Assembly: GCF_040954835.1 (NCBI RefSeq)
Contig: NC_090700.1
Location: forward strand, 20,131,501 to 20,195,500
Reading direction: 5' to 3'
DNA length: 64,000 nucleotides
DNA from: Lepisosteus oculatus
Taxonomy: Eukaryota; Chordata; Actinopteri; Semionotiformes; Lepisosteidae
The translations under genes and the position numbers were made by a program. Within the stretch, counting starts at the first letter, position 1. Each line of letters begins with the position of its first letter. Positions 10,771 to 22,760 of this stretch are shown piece by piece. Below the pieces are notes generated by a model, which made no database searches, was not told where the DNA came from, and was given only the letters and a program-made list of their open reading frames with translations.

Positions 10771-13700
10771 GTGCCAGTACATTTTGACAGGAGAATATAG
10801 CTATCCACAGTCCATAGCAGTTTCTTCTTGCTTTTGATCAGCATTGTGCACTGCACGTCCATCAGTTCGTGAGGTAATGAAGTGTAAATGCCGAACAAAC
10901 ACCCTTCTAGAATGCAGGCCCAGGCTGTTCATTGCAAAGACCTGGACTTTGTTAAGACTGAAAGCAACATACTGCAGTGCCATGAATAACAGGTTTCAAT
11001 TATAATTCCCACCCCAACAGGTGATCTTTGGTTGTATGAACTAGGACACACTTTACTGTAGCCTATGTAAAGCTGAGCCACCAGGCAGGACTAGACAGAT
11101 GGTGTCTTTATGTGTTGTTCCAGGAACAGATGAGGTAATGTTGAGGTCATTCCTTCAGCTAATTTTCCATTTAACTTTTTTACAAGAGCAAATTTGTGTA
11201 TGTGTTTGAATATAGGTACACAAACTCCTTCAGAATGCCAAAGATTACAGAACACTGGCATACAGCTGGGACAGCAGGCCGACTGCCAAATTTCCCAGCC
11301 ACAGAGGCCACTAAGACGATACCATAGCTCCAGTTATGCTATAGATTACACCCAGTTTGCAGTTCTGAGACTACACTCCTTTGATTGTCATCTCAAGCGT
11401 GCCACAAATTCCCTTATCTTGCTGTTGTAACATCTAAAATATTTTTTCACCTTTTCCACATCTGCTCAGGAATTCCATTATTGAAACTGACCAGACCTTT
11501 AACTGCAATAGCGAGGAGCAGCGGAACTCCCTAATAAATAGACACAGCATCCATGAGCTGCTGGTATTTTCTTTGGCACCATTAATTGATTCTGTTATTT
11601 CATTTTTCCAAAAACTGGGAACAGGCAATGTCACAACGCTCCACACACGGACATGTGGGATAAAAATAAACTGCCTTCTCTGCATCAGCGACATCACCAG
11701 CCTCACCATAGAAGGCCTTTCCAATAAAAAACAGGAAGCCTACACCTCCCTTCGCCATGGCTTTGATATTCATTGCTGACCATTAACTTCCATCAGGAAC
11801 ATGAAAGTTATGACATCACAAGGATGAAGGCATGAGGTGTGGTACAACAGACTGCAACAGAATGCAAAAAAGACTGTTACTAATGCTGGGACAGTGCCTG
11901 ATCTCCAGGTGTTTGATCTCCAGACCAGGTGTCTGGGTGCCTTGAAATAAAGAAAAATCCAATATCTTTCTTTAACTGCCTCAGCTTCAAGAGCAAGAAC
12001 TGTGATAATAAAAAAAGCCTTTGTCTATGTTTGAACCAATTACATAATTATCCAATGGGTTTGATATCATTGTCTCCCTGGAGTCCCCAAACATCAGACA
12101 GAGGCAAGACACACAGAAAAGGCTGCCTTGTCCAGTTGCACCCAAAGGTCTGACATCATCATTTTGTTTGTCCCCCTTTTTTTTCCCAAAAGCCACTAGA
12201 AGGGTTTTAGGTCTGGTTCTGGAATTACTCTGGAAGTGAAGAAGCCTGTCAATGTCCCTGACTGGGCCGAGGTGGGCTGCCTACTGCCTAAGCAGCTGCT
12301 GGTGCTTGGGTGACACTGAAAGGCTTGGCAGCAGCCACACATATCTGGAATTCAAGAGATAATGAAATCACATTGCAGAGAGGCCTGGCACACTGCACAG
12401 TACTGGAAAAAGCACTGGCAACTAAATTAAAAGACTCTTTTGAGTATCAAGTGATACAGGTCATTTCATGACAAATCACTCTCAAAAACAGACTTGAAAC
12501 CTTACCAGATCTGCTTTATGTCAAAAATTGCACCTCCCACTGGAGAAGACTTCATGAGCTGTGCCTCCCAGCATTAAAATAGGTTAGATTTCAGAAATAT
12601 CTGCCAATATACAATGAAAGAATACACATTTTTCCCAATTTTACAATGCAAAGGCCCTTGTTAGGTACTGTAGGAGTTCTGCAAGATGTGCAAAAACAAT
12701 AATCTGTTTTCAGTTATTCTATTCTCCTTTTCCAAGCACACCAGTGCGTGTTTTGTGAAAGGGCAGTAGGTTTGTTTCACCAGTGCTTCCCACACTGTGG
12801 TGGTATGTCTCCATCTGTGGCCTCAACTATTGCACCAAATGGAATGATTGTGATAAACCACTAACCAGGCCCACGTTCTCTAGCAATTAACTGTTTGCAA
12901 CACATACACTTTCACTCAGCATACAAGCACCCCCGAATCACAGGGGCTTTACAAGCCTCTCACCCTTCAACTGCAGGGCTGGGCGTGGTGTTAGAGGTGG
13001 TGTCTATATTTAATGCAACCACAATAACTAACAGTTTTGTAATAGTGAATTGTAACTATAGCCTTTGGTCCTGTTCACCGGTAAAGTCTTAACAAGATGT
13101 TTTGAAAACAACACAATACAAAACAAACAAAATAATACAATAAACTACTAGAGATAAAGAGATAAATGAACTAGATCCAGACAACAAACAACAACAATGA
13201 CCTTTTGGTCCATTTTATTTTTCTGTTGAAAACTGTGGTGGTCTTGTCATGTGAACCAGTGCTCACAGAGGGATTAGCCTTGTTTTAAATAACTAAAAAT
13301 AAAACAAACAGTCTGTTGAAGCCAGCTGAAACATTTTAAAACATTTAAAACGTTTAATTATTGTAGTAGACTACAGAAAAAAGGAACAGTTTAAATCTAC
13401 TCCACATGCTTTAAATTAAAGGTTAAAAAAACGAATGGACCTCCATTTTATATTATTTGTGTTATTACCACAGTGTTAAAGGTGATTTTACAATGTCTTT
13501 CAATGCTTATTTTGCTATGTCTGTCGAGTTACTCTTCCTTGATTTGTAACTGGTATTTTAATATTTAAGCAGAAATAGCTGTTGGTAGAATGCTTTTCTT
13601 CTCCCGCCATGTATAAACACCAGCTAGATACTCCAGAACCAGAAATAAGATAATTTTATACCACTTCCTTTGCTTGTGGCCAGTAACATTCTCTGCATAC

Positions 13701-16700
13701 CTCCTCTGATGTCAAAACTCTGTCTCTCATAGCACACACCTGTTAGAATCTTAAAGAAAACAGTTGTATTTTTTTCGATGAAACCATGTTTTGTAAGAGT
13801 CTGAGACAGCAAGGAAAGTGATACCATCTGTTTCTGAGGAGGGATGACTGCTGAATTGCATATTGTAATTTTTTTTTCTATTTGTAAGACTATTTGCATA
13901 AATCAAGCTAAAGAAACACATTCACTGTGCAATTTAAACATCACTGACAATGAAGGCCTGCAGTTGCCATAAGACAGCAGCTTGGAATCATAAAAATAGC
14001 TTCTAAGTGAAAACAATTTCAGCCTGAATTCATTTGAATAATGTTAGTGAAATAAGGAACATAAAACACTTACTTTTTCTTCCACAAACATACAGGTAAA
14101 TCCCGTTGTAAGATGATGGAAGCTGCAACCTGTTTAGTTAAAGCCAATACACCACCATCCACATCGCAATCTCTTCTGAATGCAATCCCACGAGGATCAG
14201 TAGGTATGGTTGGGCAGCACATATATCTTAAAACAATGTCTGGTTCAAGCAGATCTTCTTGTTTCAGAATCCCAACACTACTTGGTGGGATTTCCTCATA
14301 TTTTGTTCAGTGAATGCCAAGACCATCGATACTGTAGGTGTTAATGCATGCTTTGAGTCCATCTTACTCCATTTTGAACTAACCTTGGAACCACAGCTGT
14401 GTCTAGACCCAATGTGTCTGTAGTTGGACCGATGTTCACTAGCACTTAAACTGAGACATTCAAGCTCAATTCCAATCTAGATGAAAGAGCATTTGTGTCA
14501 TATTGCTTGGTTCTACAGATCTCCTAATAGCCTCTGGGAAAATGTATAGTGATTGTCACATTTTATGCCTAAATTAATAGTAGAAAATCCGTATGTGATT
14601 ATTTTTAATTATACAAAGCAGTCATGTGTACTCATAATCCGGAAGGGATTATATTATACAATATATAATATTATACAGCTAATTTAAAAACCTTGAAGAT
14701 GAAAGACTTTTAGACTAATGGAGCTGCTACAGGTTTCAATGACATTAGGACCTCTGATGGAATAAAACTCAGAAGACACACAGGCTTTGCAGAACCAGGA
14801 ACAAGTATCAGTGTTGTAATGAGAAAATAAAACATTTTCTAAAACATTTAAACAAAATCTGGTATTGCAGCAAAAAAATCGCCTCCTTTGCTTTAACATA
14901 ATGAAAACATTAAATACCTAAATCGAAGTTACAAAATACTACACAAAACGTCAAAGAATAAAAATAAAATACAAAAATACACAGTTAAGAACACCTGATT
15001 TCTATCAACACAATAAGCCATGTCCCTGACTATTAATGATATGCACAGCCCTTCTATGGTAGTTCTAAAGACGTTCTAAACAAGTGATCTTGCCTTTCTT
15101 GGACAATATCTTTTTTGTAACTGTCACAAAACGGGAGCACCATTCGAAATCCTCCCTGCTATAAATACACGTGTTTGACTACTGAGCAGGAAATGCTACA
15201 GTGGTGTTGCCGATAGACTGAGCAGAGCTTACAGCACAAATGGAATAATGAAATAACAGGAGCTAATTTACTAAATTTATATTGAAACAACTTTATTGGC
15301 ATAACATAAATTGGAGATTACATTCTTGTTAACTTAAAGTAATTAACATCGATTAAACAATTACATTTTACATTACAAATAATAACAATTGTGTAATGGA
15401 ACAGACTGGAGGTTCTACACATTACAGTAACTATCCCTGCACTAAAGGTTTCAGTTGGACCTACAAGGCTATACAGCATTCTGTTTCTGTCTGGAGTAGG
15501 AATACAACTGGCATCTTTTTAATGTTGAATGTCACATGTGATTGGACTTAAGTATCTGCTTTTACAGTCTATTGTCTACAAAAAATAAAAATGGAATGGT
15601 TGCAGTTTTTATTTTATTTTTTTTCAAATTAAAACCGAAAGATTTGGATCACATTTGGATTTTGATAAACTAGACACAATGCAATAGAGCTGTCAATATT
15701 CATTAATCGTGTACAGTGCATGAGAGAAATCCTCCTTTTAGGTCTATATACTTACAGTCATAGACCTATGTGTAAAGAGTTAATTTGCTGTAATCTGTGA
15801 TATTTCCTAGAGTGGACATGTTTGAAGAGAGACAAGGTACAGCATGGAAAGCTAGATGGTGTGCAGAGGACTGCATTAGAAACAGCACAAACACTAAGTC
15901 TGGCACTGAACCAATGAAGCCATTTACCACATCCTGTTTCATTTTAGTCAGAGATAACTGTTTGCAGTACCAAATATTTCAGAGCACTATGTTTTTACAC
16001 CCTCAGCATGCAAAATCTGTATTTATGTATTAACAAACATAAAATCATCTGAATTGACTGCTACATACAGCCTGCGTTCTCAGTTTTTTAAGGTTTTTAA
16101 CCTTTTAAAGGTTTTACAGTTGTTGTATGCCATTTGTAAAATAGCAGTGTCCCATGTGCTCTGATGTAATTTACTCCTGCTACGTCACTACAGAAATTAT
16201 AAAATGGATGTCTGAACTACATGAATGGGTCTACATATTCAAGCAGTGCTGCAGACGTATGGTTCAGATAAAATCAAAAGCATTACAGCTCTTGAGGTGG
16301 AATGTGTCAGTAATTCCAAGATAGCTCTCAACGCAAAACATGCAGCAAGAACAGGCAACTTTTCCAAGAATTAGGAAGGCCTGCACTTCATTTTGCCAGA
16401 ACCATCACAACTGCACAACTGAGTAAAGAAGCCTTTTTGACACATGCTAACAGAGCAGAGAGGACTCCAGTTCAAATTTTTATGTTCTCTTCTACCATTA
16501 ACTTTCTGCCTGACAACGATATTCATGAAGATTCATGCTTTGTGGGAAAGCATACTCTTATTTACCCCCATATCTAGCCATTGCTAGATCTTTTTTAACT
16601 GTGACAAGTTGTGCACATAAGCAGCATCTGCCAGGATCAGACAGTTTTTTGCCCTTTACGATCTCAGAGTCTTTTGAGTAAAACCCACATCAAGTGACTA

Positions 16701-16835
16701 ACATCAGTTCATTACACTGGCTCTTTTCTAAGAAATAAAGATGTCCTTCAATGAAAATAAGCCATACTGTATGTTAACAAGAGCAAGTCACAGTGAAGTA
16801 CTTTTTTCCTGACTCTTTAAAATAGACTTTCAGTG

Positions 16836-17126
16836 ATCCATCCATATATTTTCTAACTTCTTTATCCAGTATAGGGTCACAAGGGAGCTGGAGATTACCC
16901 TGGCAAGCAACAGGCACAGGGCAGGATACATCTTGGATGGGACCCCAATCTGTTGCAGGGCACACACAGACAAATACACACACTTACACCCAGGCCAGTT
17001 TTCCCAGAACCCACATGAACACAGGGAGAACATACACACCCCATATAATTGCACCCCAAGAATTGAACCCAGGGTCTTAGCATACTGGGGCAGCAATGCT
17101 AACCACTGTGCCACTGTGCTGCGCAC
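16836..17126 (-). mobile_element. tRNA-derived SINE, full length
   Basis: The plus strand runs from the tail (ATCCATCCATATATTTTCTA) to the head (AACCACTGTGCCACTGTGCT). The body word GGGAGAACATACACACCCCA and the B-box complement GAATTGAACCC are present. Confidence 0.85.
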
Positions 17127-19019
17127 TTTCAGAGGAACTCTCTTTATATTGCACATTTATATCTAAGCTTTCAAGGCACAGATATTTTGTTTCCAATCAC
17201 AACACACACTTTTAGTTTCACCAGCTGAAGAAGGTAAAAGGAGGATATGAGAATCAGAGGAGGTCCATGTGTCCTCAGGGTTTTAGTTACATTTTAGTTT
17301 TCCATATTTTTCTATTTTATCTACCCAACTTAGAACAAATGATTTTTAGAACTCGACTCTCTAGGTGAAATCTACTGATTCATTACTTGACACATTCCAA
17401 GATCCAGAGTGCCTGACAAGAGAGTTAGTGCTGGCTGAAGGTGGTGGCTCCCTTATTGGTGTCACTGCAAGTCTGTGGGTGGTCGGCAAGTTCCACGAGT
17501 CACTTGAAGTCTAAACTGTGAGGTCTCTGGCTAGTCCCAAATTTATTGCAGACTTGTTCCTTACAATCTACCAATCGTGTGTTTCTGCTTAAGGAATGTT
17601 TGGGGGTCATAGAGCTCACCCTGAGCTCTGAGTGAGTGCTTTAGTGATTCCTTCACTTGAGAACACTTTGTTGTATTTGCTAGTTGAAAATTAAATTGTG
17701 TTAATTCAAGAACTATATCTCAATATATACATCTGAGAATTAAATATTATAACTAAATCTTAATTTATACATCCTAGAACTAAATCTCACTGTACATTTT
17801 CTAAATCTAAATCTCAAAGCCACTGGGAAACATATTTAACTTAAGTTTAAGCTTGAAGGAGGCAAGTGGTTAAAGACAGCCATTAATATTCCATAAACAC
17901 ATGCACAGAGAAATATACAAAAAAGGAACTGCAACAAATGAATACTGACTGAAAATGAAAGCTGAAATACCCTGAACCAAGGCCTAAAAACTTACTGACA
18001 GCAAAGCACTTTCAATACTATACACAGACATTTCACTGCTGGGAGCAGTTAGTTACTGTACATCTAACGTGACTATGTGGCCACCAGACAACACATTCTA
18101 TCCCTGTTAATGTGATACTGTATTTGTTCTGGTTTAAGCAAACTAGTCAATTCAATATTATATTATAACATTTTTTAAAATCTGAATAAAAGCATCTGTT
18201 TCATTAAAGAATATTGTAGACAAAACAAAGGAAAGTTATCTAGAAAAACCAATGGCTTTCAATGAGAACATTTCTAGATTTCAATGTCATCTGATGTCTG
18301 ATCTACAATTGATTCCCCAGGTAGCATTTTAAAATACAAAGTGATAAAATAAAACAAAAACACCTTGGATTGAACTTTATTAAATTATCTCCAAGATTTT
18401 TCATGTTTCCATGAAGAGTCACATGTCAAGGAATAAAGTTCAAAGAAATACAAAACTTTCTAAATGAAACCTCCACAGTAAACTGCATTAGAATGCACAG
18501 CAGAATGTAAGATTCTGCCACGTACTGTAATGTGTGCCCTTTACATAGAGTTTTCATTCATGTGTCAAGGTATTTATGACTAGGCCATGCAGTACTGAAC
18601 AGAAAAAATACTAAAAACTGTGTGCTTTCCTTGAATTAATTGCAGAGTGTTTACAAGCTCACCCATAAATGTCTAATAACTAAACCATATTCGGAGAGCT
18701 CCCAGCACTAAAGTCATGTGATGATAGGAGTGGATCAGATGTATTCAGTTTACTGAATCAGATGTATTAATTTAGACCCATCATGTCAGCAGACTGTACT
18801 GTACAATGAAGTGCATACTCAGTTCCAATGAACGCCTGTACTTGCTTCTTTACGTCACCTGGGTACACTTGCAGATTTCCTGTCCACCAAAACATCTCAT
18901 CCACCTGAACTAATAGATCAACTAATACACACTAATACTGTGTGCAATCAGACTATGGCATATTTTGTGCAGAATTCTTCAAACAATATTATCAAAAGTT
19001 ACATTTTCATAGTTTTATG

Positions 19020-19392
19020 GTTCATCTATCCTCTAACTTCTTCATTCAATACAGGGTTATAAGTGAGGCCAGAGCCTATCCTGGCAAGCAACAGGTGCAA
19101 GATGGGATACACCTTGAGTATGCGGGCTTTCCATCACAAGGTACAGACAGACACAAACATGCACACATTCACATTCGAGCCAATTTTCCCAGAAGCCAGT
19201 TAACCTAGGAGTATGCAGCTTCTCAGCCTTTTGGCTAGGATCAAGTGTATGTGTTTGAAGAGAAGGAGTATACCCAAACAAACACTTTTCCACGGGGAGA
19301 ACATACAAACTCCATGCAGATAGCACCTCACGTCCAGAATTTAAGCCACGGCCCAAGGCAGCAATGCTCACCACTATGCCACAGTACCGCTC
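19020..19392 (-). mobile_element. tRNA-derived SINE interrupted by a U2 snRNA piece
   Basis: This reverse copy runs from the tail (CTAACTTCTTCATTCAATAC) to the head (CACCACTATGCCACAGTACC). Its middle is broken at the position where sister copies read GTATGTCTTTGGA by a foreign 31-base segment (19216-19246). Confidence 0.85.
19216..19246 (+). ncRNA. U2 snRNA 5'-end fragment (not a functional gene)
   Basis: The segment contains GCTTCTCAGCCTTTTGGCTA followed by GGATCAAGT. It matches the first ~32 bases of U2 snRNA (GCTTCTCGGCCTTTTGGCTA then AGATCAAGT) with two changes. The rest of U2 is absent. It is flanked by GTATG on both sides (19211-19215 and 19247-19251), and GTATG occurs once at this point in other copies of the host SINE, so it looks like a short insertion with a target duplication. 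U2 itself continues GTGTA, so part of the right flank could instead be U2 sequence. Confidence 0.75.
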
Positions 19393-19885
19393 TTTATGTA
19401 TCATGTAAGTGCATTATCATTTCTACATGCAACCAAGGACTTCAGCAACAGATCTCGGATACCTCATGTTGACACATAAGTCAGGGATCAGGACCCCAGA
19501 GATAACATTGTACAGAACCTCCTACTGTATCTTAATCACCCCTGCAGAAAAAGGGCAAAGGACATACTGCACAGGTTTGAGAAAGTGTTGCCTCATTTGT
19601 GACAGGTAAAGATCCAGTATTCCCAGATCATAGTTCAATTTTGTGCACTGAAAAAAGAGGCAAAATGCCTTCTCATTTCTTTGCTCCAATGTGGCATTGA
19701 GATTTTTAGCAGACACAGCAGAGCATCATGTGAGACGATATGTGATTGGTCAGAAAAATATGGACTGAAGCATTGAAACTGCTGTTTTCAATCCAGATAT
19801 GCCACTTTAGAATGTAGGAACATCAAGCTCTGCAAAGTTTTGGTTCTGAAGAATAACAGACACTGCTACTCTGTTTAATAAAAGT

Positions 19886-19899
19886 GCGCCCCCTAGGGA
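19886..19899 (-). promoter_or_regulatory. CTCF-like motif (12 of 14)
   Basis: The minus strand reads TCCCTAGGGGGCGC, which fits CCASYAGRKGGCRS at 12 of 14 positions. It lies about 900 bp downstream of the rcsd1-like TATA box, within intron 1. Confidence 0.35.
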
Positions 19900-20575
19900 G
19901 CCAAGCACACCGTGCATCACAAGGTGGTGCGTTTATTATTAATCAATGCTTGACTAGTTCACTCAAATGAGAAGCTCTTTTCCTGACATACCATACAAGC
20001 AGTCTACAAGGAACACGTACTAAATTATATTAAGGGAAAACCTAGATTAGCAAGGCAACATCATCAAATTATGTAACGTGATTTTGAAGATAAAACCTAC
20101 AAGGACTACATTTTCTTAGTTTAATGACTCCCCTTTCCCACTTTTAATTCTCACGACTTGCACTGCATTAGAAGTTCTCCAAAGTGCCCTAAAATAAATT
20201 ACTTTTTAATTAGCTCACAGCAGTAATCATAACTGCATATTTCCATTTTATAACTTTCCATGTCTGTACTCTTGAAAGTTAGGGCACATAAAGAATGTAA
20301 TGAAAGGAAAGCTTCAAAGATACAAAGATTAAACAAAACATAAAGAACGCGTTACAGAGAAAGACTGACACCATTAACAACTCAATTAAATTGTGCTGAT
20401 AGGAAATTCACTTAAAATCAAGCAAAGCTAAACCGAAAAGGAACTAGCTGTGGCATAAATTAATATAGTAACACAACGGTCAAAGTGACGACACAAGGCT
20501 GTTGGGACAAAAAGTTACAACTTTACGTTTTTTAAAGTAATGAAATATACAAAACGTTGTATAAGAACATTTTAC

Positions 20576-20745
20576 CTCCATCCTCGAGGGCTCCTCCTTT
20601 AACTTGTACGCCCCTTCTTTTCTCAGTGTCTTGTTTTGAGTTGGATGAACTTCTGCACAACGGTACTCGCTTCCCGTAGATGACACCCTGTGAAACAGTT
20701 AACTGTGCTGTGCTTGAATGACACAAACTGAGCGGTCCACGCAAC
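20576..20745 (-). CDS. rcsd1: rcsd1/CapZIP-like, exon 1 (5' UTR and first two codons)
   Basis: The exon ends ATG GAG followed by donor GTAAA (20575 downwards); coding bases are 20581-20576. The context AGG-ATG-G is a strong initiation context. Between the TATA box at 20775 and this point there is no other ATG, so it is the first start codon of the predicted transcript. Spliced to the acceptor at 2070 the frame continues as M-E-D-R-S-A-S-A, in phase 0 and similar to M-E-E-R-P-A at the start of CapZIP. The 5' limit is an estimate, about 30 bp after the TATA box. The region is richer in CpG than its surroundings. The link between the two exons over 18.5 kb is inference from splice signals, phase and the protein match; RNA reads would settle it. 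Confidence 0.68.
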
Positions 20746-20768
20746 AGTCTCAGGAGGGGGTGGTCTGC

Positions 20769-20775
20769 ATTTATA
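20769..20775 (-). promoter_or_regulatory. TATA box of the rcsd1-like gene
   Basis: TATAAAT lies on the minus strand, in a CpG-richer block, about 190 bp upstream of the proposed start codon. A TATA box here predicts transcription starting near 20745. Confidence 0.55.
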
Positions 20776-22567
20776 TTTAGACTCGCACGCTGCTCTTCCA
20801 AGCTCGAAGTGCTGCGCTGATATTTGAGGGAGACGTACATTAGGCAGACCTGACCAAACTTTTCTCAACGGCGAGACGAAACCGATTAAGATCCCCAAAA
20901 CGTACGCAAGGATAGCTGGGGAAGCTGATCATGTCTTCAGCAAAGAAACCGCCCTTTCGGTTCCCAGGCATAAAATAAATACTATTGCAATATTATAAAA
21001 TTCGTTCCCTTTTCTTTTGTTTCTTTGGCTGGTTGTTCTCAAATAACATCGCTGAATTGTGCAGAATTACAGAAGTGAAAATGATCAAAATGTAACTCGA
21101 CATATTTTCTCAAATACATCTTCTGTAATTGTGTGAAAATTCGACACTCGTTCTCAGAAGCTCCCCAGGAGATCTCTTTGAGGAGAAAAACGTTTTAATG
21201 ACACCCATCTTCGCTTTCGCTCATTTACAAGATCGTGGTAATTATTTAAAATAGCAAAAAAATCTAATCAAACGGGGGATTCCTGGCAGACCTGCAAAAT
21301 AAATTTGTGATGGTGACACCCGCAATGCCAAATATGTCGCAGCTTTCGATGCTTTTATTGCCCTTTTCATTGATTCAGCAAGATTGTTTGAAGAGATTTT
21401 AAATCCCTAGTAAATTTATTTTTTAAAGCAAAATAAATCGCCGATAACCTTGAACGTTTATCCTCGAATACTAATACTGTACCAAATATTGCATAAATGA
21501 AAGTGGTTTCTTATGTTTTTGACAGCATATTCACACTTGGTGTGAATTAATGTTAATAGCTCAGTATTTCGCTAGACAGGGTGACATGTCCGTGCGGGAA
21601 TTTCGAAAGACATGTTGGGCGGGTGTGATTGTCCCTTCTTGTGTCCAGTGGGTGCCAGGGTTACATCTAAGAAAAGAGCAGCAGTGCTTTTGGTTCCACC
21701 TTACACCCTGAGCTTAAAGAACAGGCCCCTGTGAGCCCCACCAGAGTAAGAGGTTTACTGCTGGATATTTGGCCTTTTAGGATAGTATTTCTGGAGCAAT
21801 GAAGTGAGCCAAGTTTGTGAATGTCTGTGCCAGACAGCAGCAAGATTGCTATAACTAACACAGGCTACAGGACCTGAAAGACAGTCTGATGTTGGGGACA
21901 TGTTCCCTGATAATATTCCCTATGAGCTACTGATAGCAGGCGTAAAGTTACTGGGTCCTGGAAGGCCACATTCCTACATGAAGAAAATGTCATCTGGCAG
22001 GATGTCAGAATCCCGTCATGCTCTTCCAATTAGTTAAATCATTCTGGTTCCCAGGTGCCTCCTGAGGAAGAAGGCCACTGCTTCCCAGGAAAGGGTTAAA
22101 CATTGCTGTAATGCCCTCTCATCAATGTTGTTGTAAATTGTGTCAGTCAGTCATTGTTCCTCGAAAGAACATGAACCATGTTTTTCTATCAATTGGCCTG
22201 GGTGTTGCAAGTGTTTAGAGGACTTTCCAATGGCTTGAAGGAGAAGTGTTTTTAGCCCCTCTTATCCATGTACTCTGAAGTCTGGCTCCAGTGTAGTGTC
22301 CTGCCATGTCCAGCTTTGTCTGATCTGAATCCAGAGCAGTCAGCCTGTGACATCAGGACGTGTTTACATCTTGACACAGGTTTTACAGCTGGCCAGTCTC
22401 AAGCGCTAGATGAAGTAATTTGTCCCAAGGGTTCACTCTATAAATCACACCCTGTTACCATGTTTTTAATACACTCACTTGCAGCAATCCAAGCCAGAGC
22501 TGCTCCTCCCTTGAATTTTGTAACTGAATCTTATAAAGTTTTAGGCAGCCAGGTATTTGAAAATAAA

Positions 22568-22760
22568 ACTGGGAGGTTAATTGGCCTTTGGGAAAAACTG
22601 ACCCTAGTGTGAATGTGTGTGTTTGTGTATGTGTGCGCCCTGCGATGGACTGGCATCCCATTCAGGGTGAATCCTGTCTTGAAGCTGTTGGTTGCCAGGA
22701 GAGGCTCTGGTCTTCTGTGATCCTGAAATGGATAAAATAGTTAGAAAATGGATAGATGGA
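22568..22760 (+). mobile_element. tRNA-derived SINE, 3' part
   Basis: The copy starts inside the body (GGGAGGTTAATTGGCC), continues through GCCCTGCGATGGACTGGCAT and ends at TTAGAAAATGGATAGATGGA. The tRNA head is missing, so it is 5'-truncated. Confidence 0.8.

Larger units (their letters stand above)
2071..20575. other. rcsd1-like intron 1 (18.5 kb), non-coding
   Basis: This intron runs from donor GTAAA (20575 downwards) to acceptor GCAG (2074-2071) on the minus strand. No convincing exon is seen inside it. It contains tRNA-derived SINE copies (5.9, 7.6, 8.3, 9.0, 16.8 and 19.0 kb), one LINE 3' end (3.3 kb), a purine-rich tract (10.44-10.77 kb) and an imperfect CTCF-type motif (19886-19899). 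The remainder is AT-rich sequence in which I see nothing specific. Confidence 0.6.

Noticed and set aside
19216..19246. A functional U2 snRNA gene
   Set aside because: Only the first ~31 bases are present. The branch-recognition, Sm-site and 3' stem regions are missing.
20623..20898. A protein encoded across the rcsd1-like promoter
   Set aside because: Three overlapping minus-strand frames are open only because the region is GC-richer. The TATA box and splice donor explain the sequence better.
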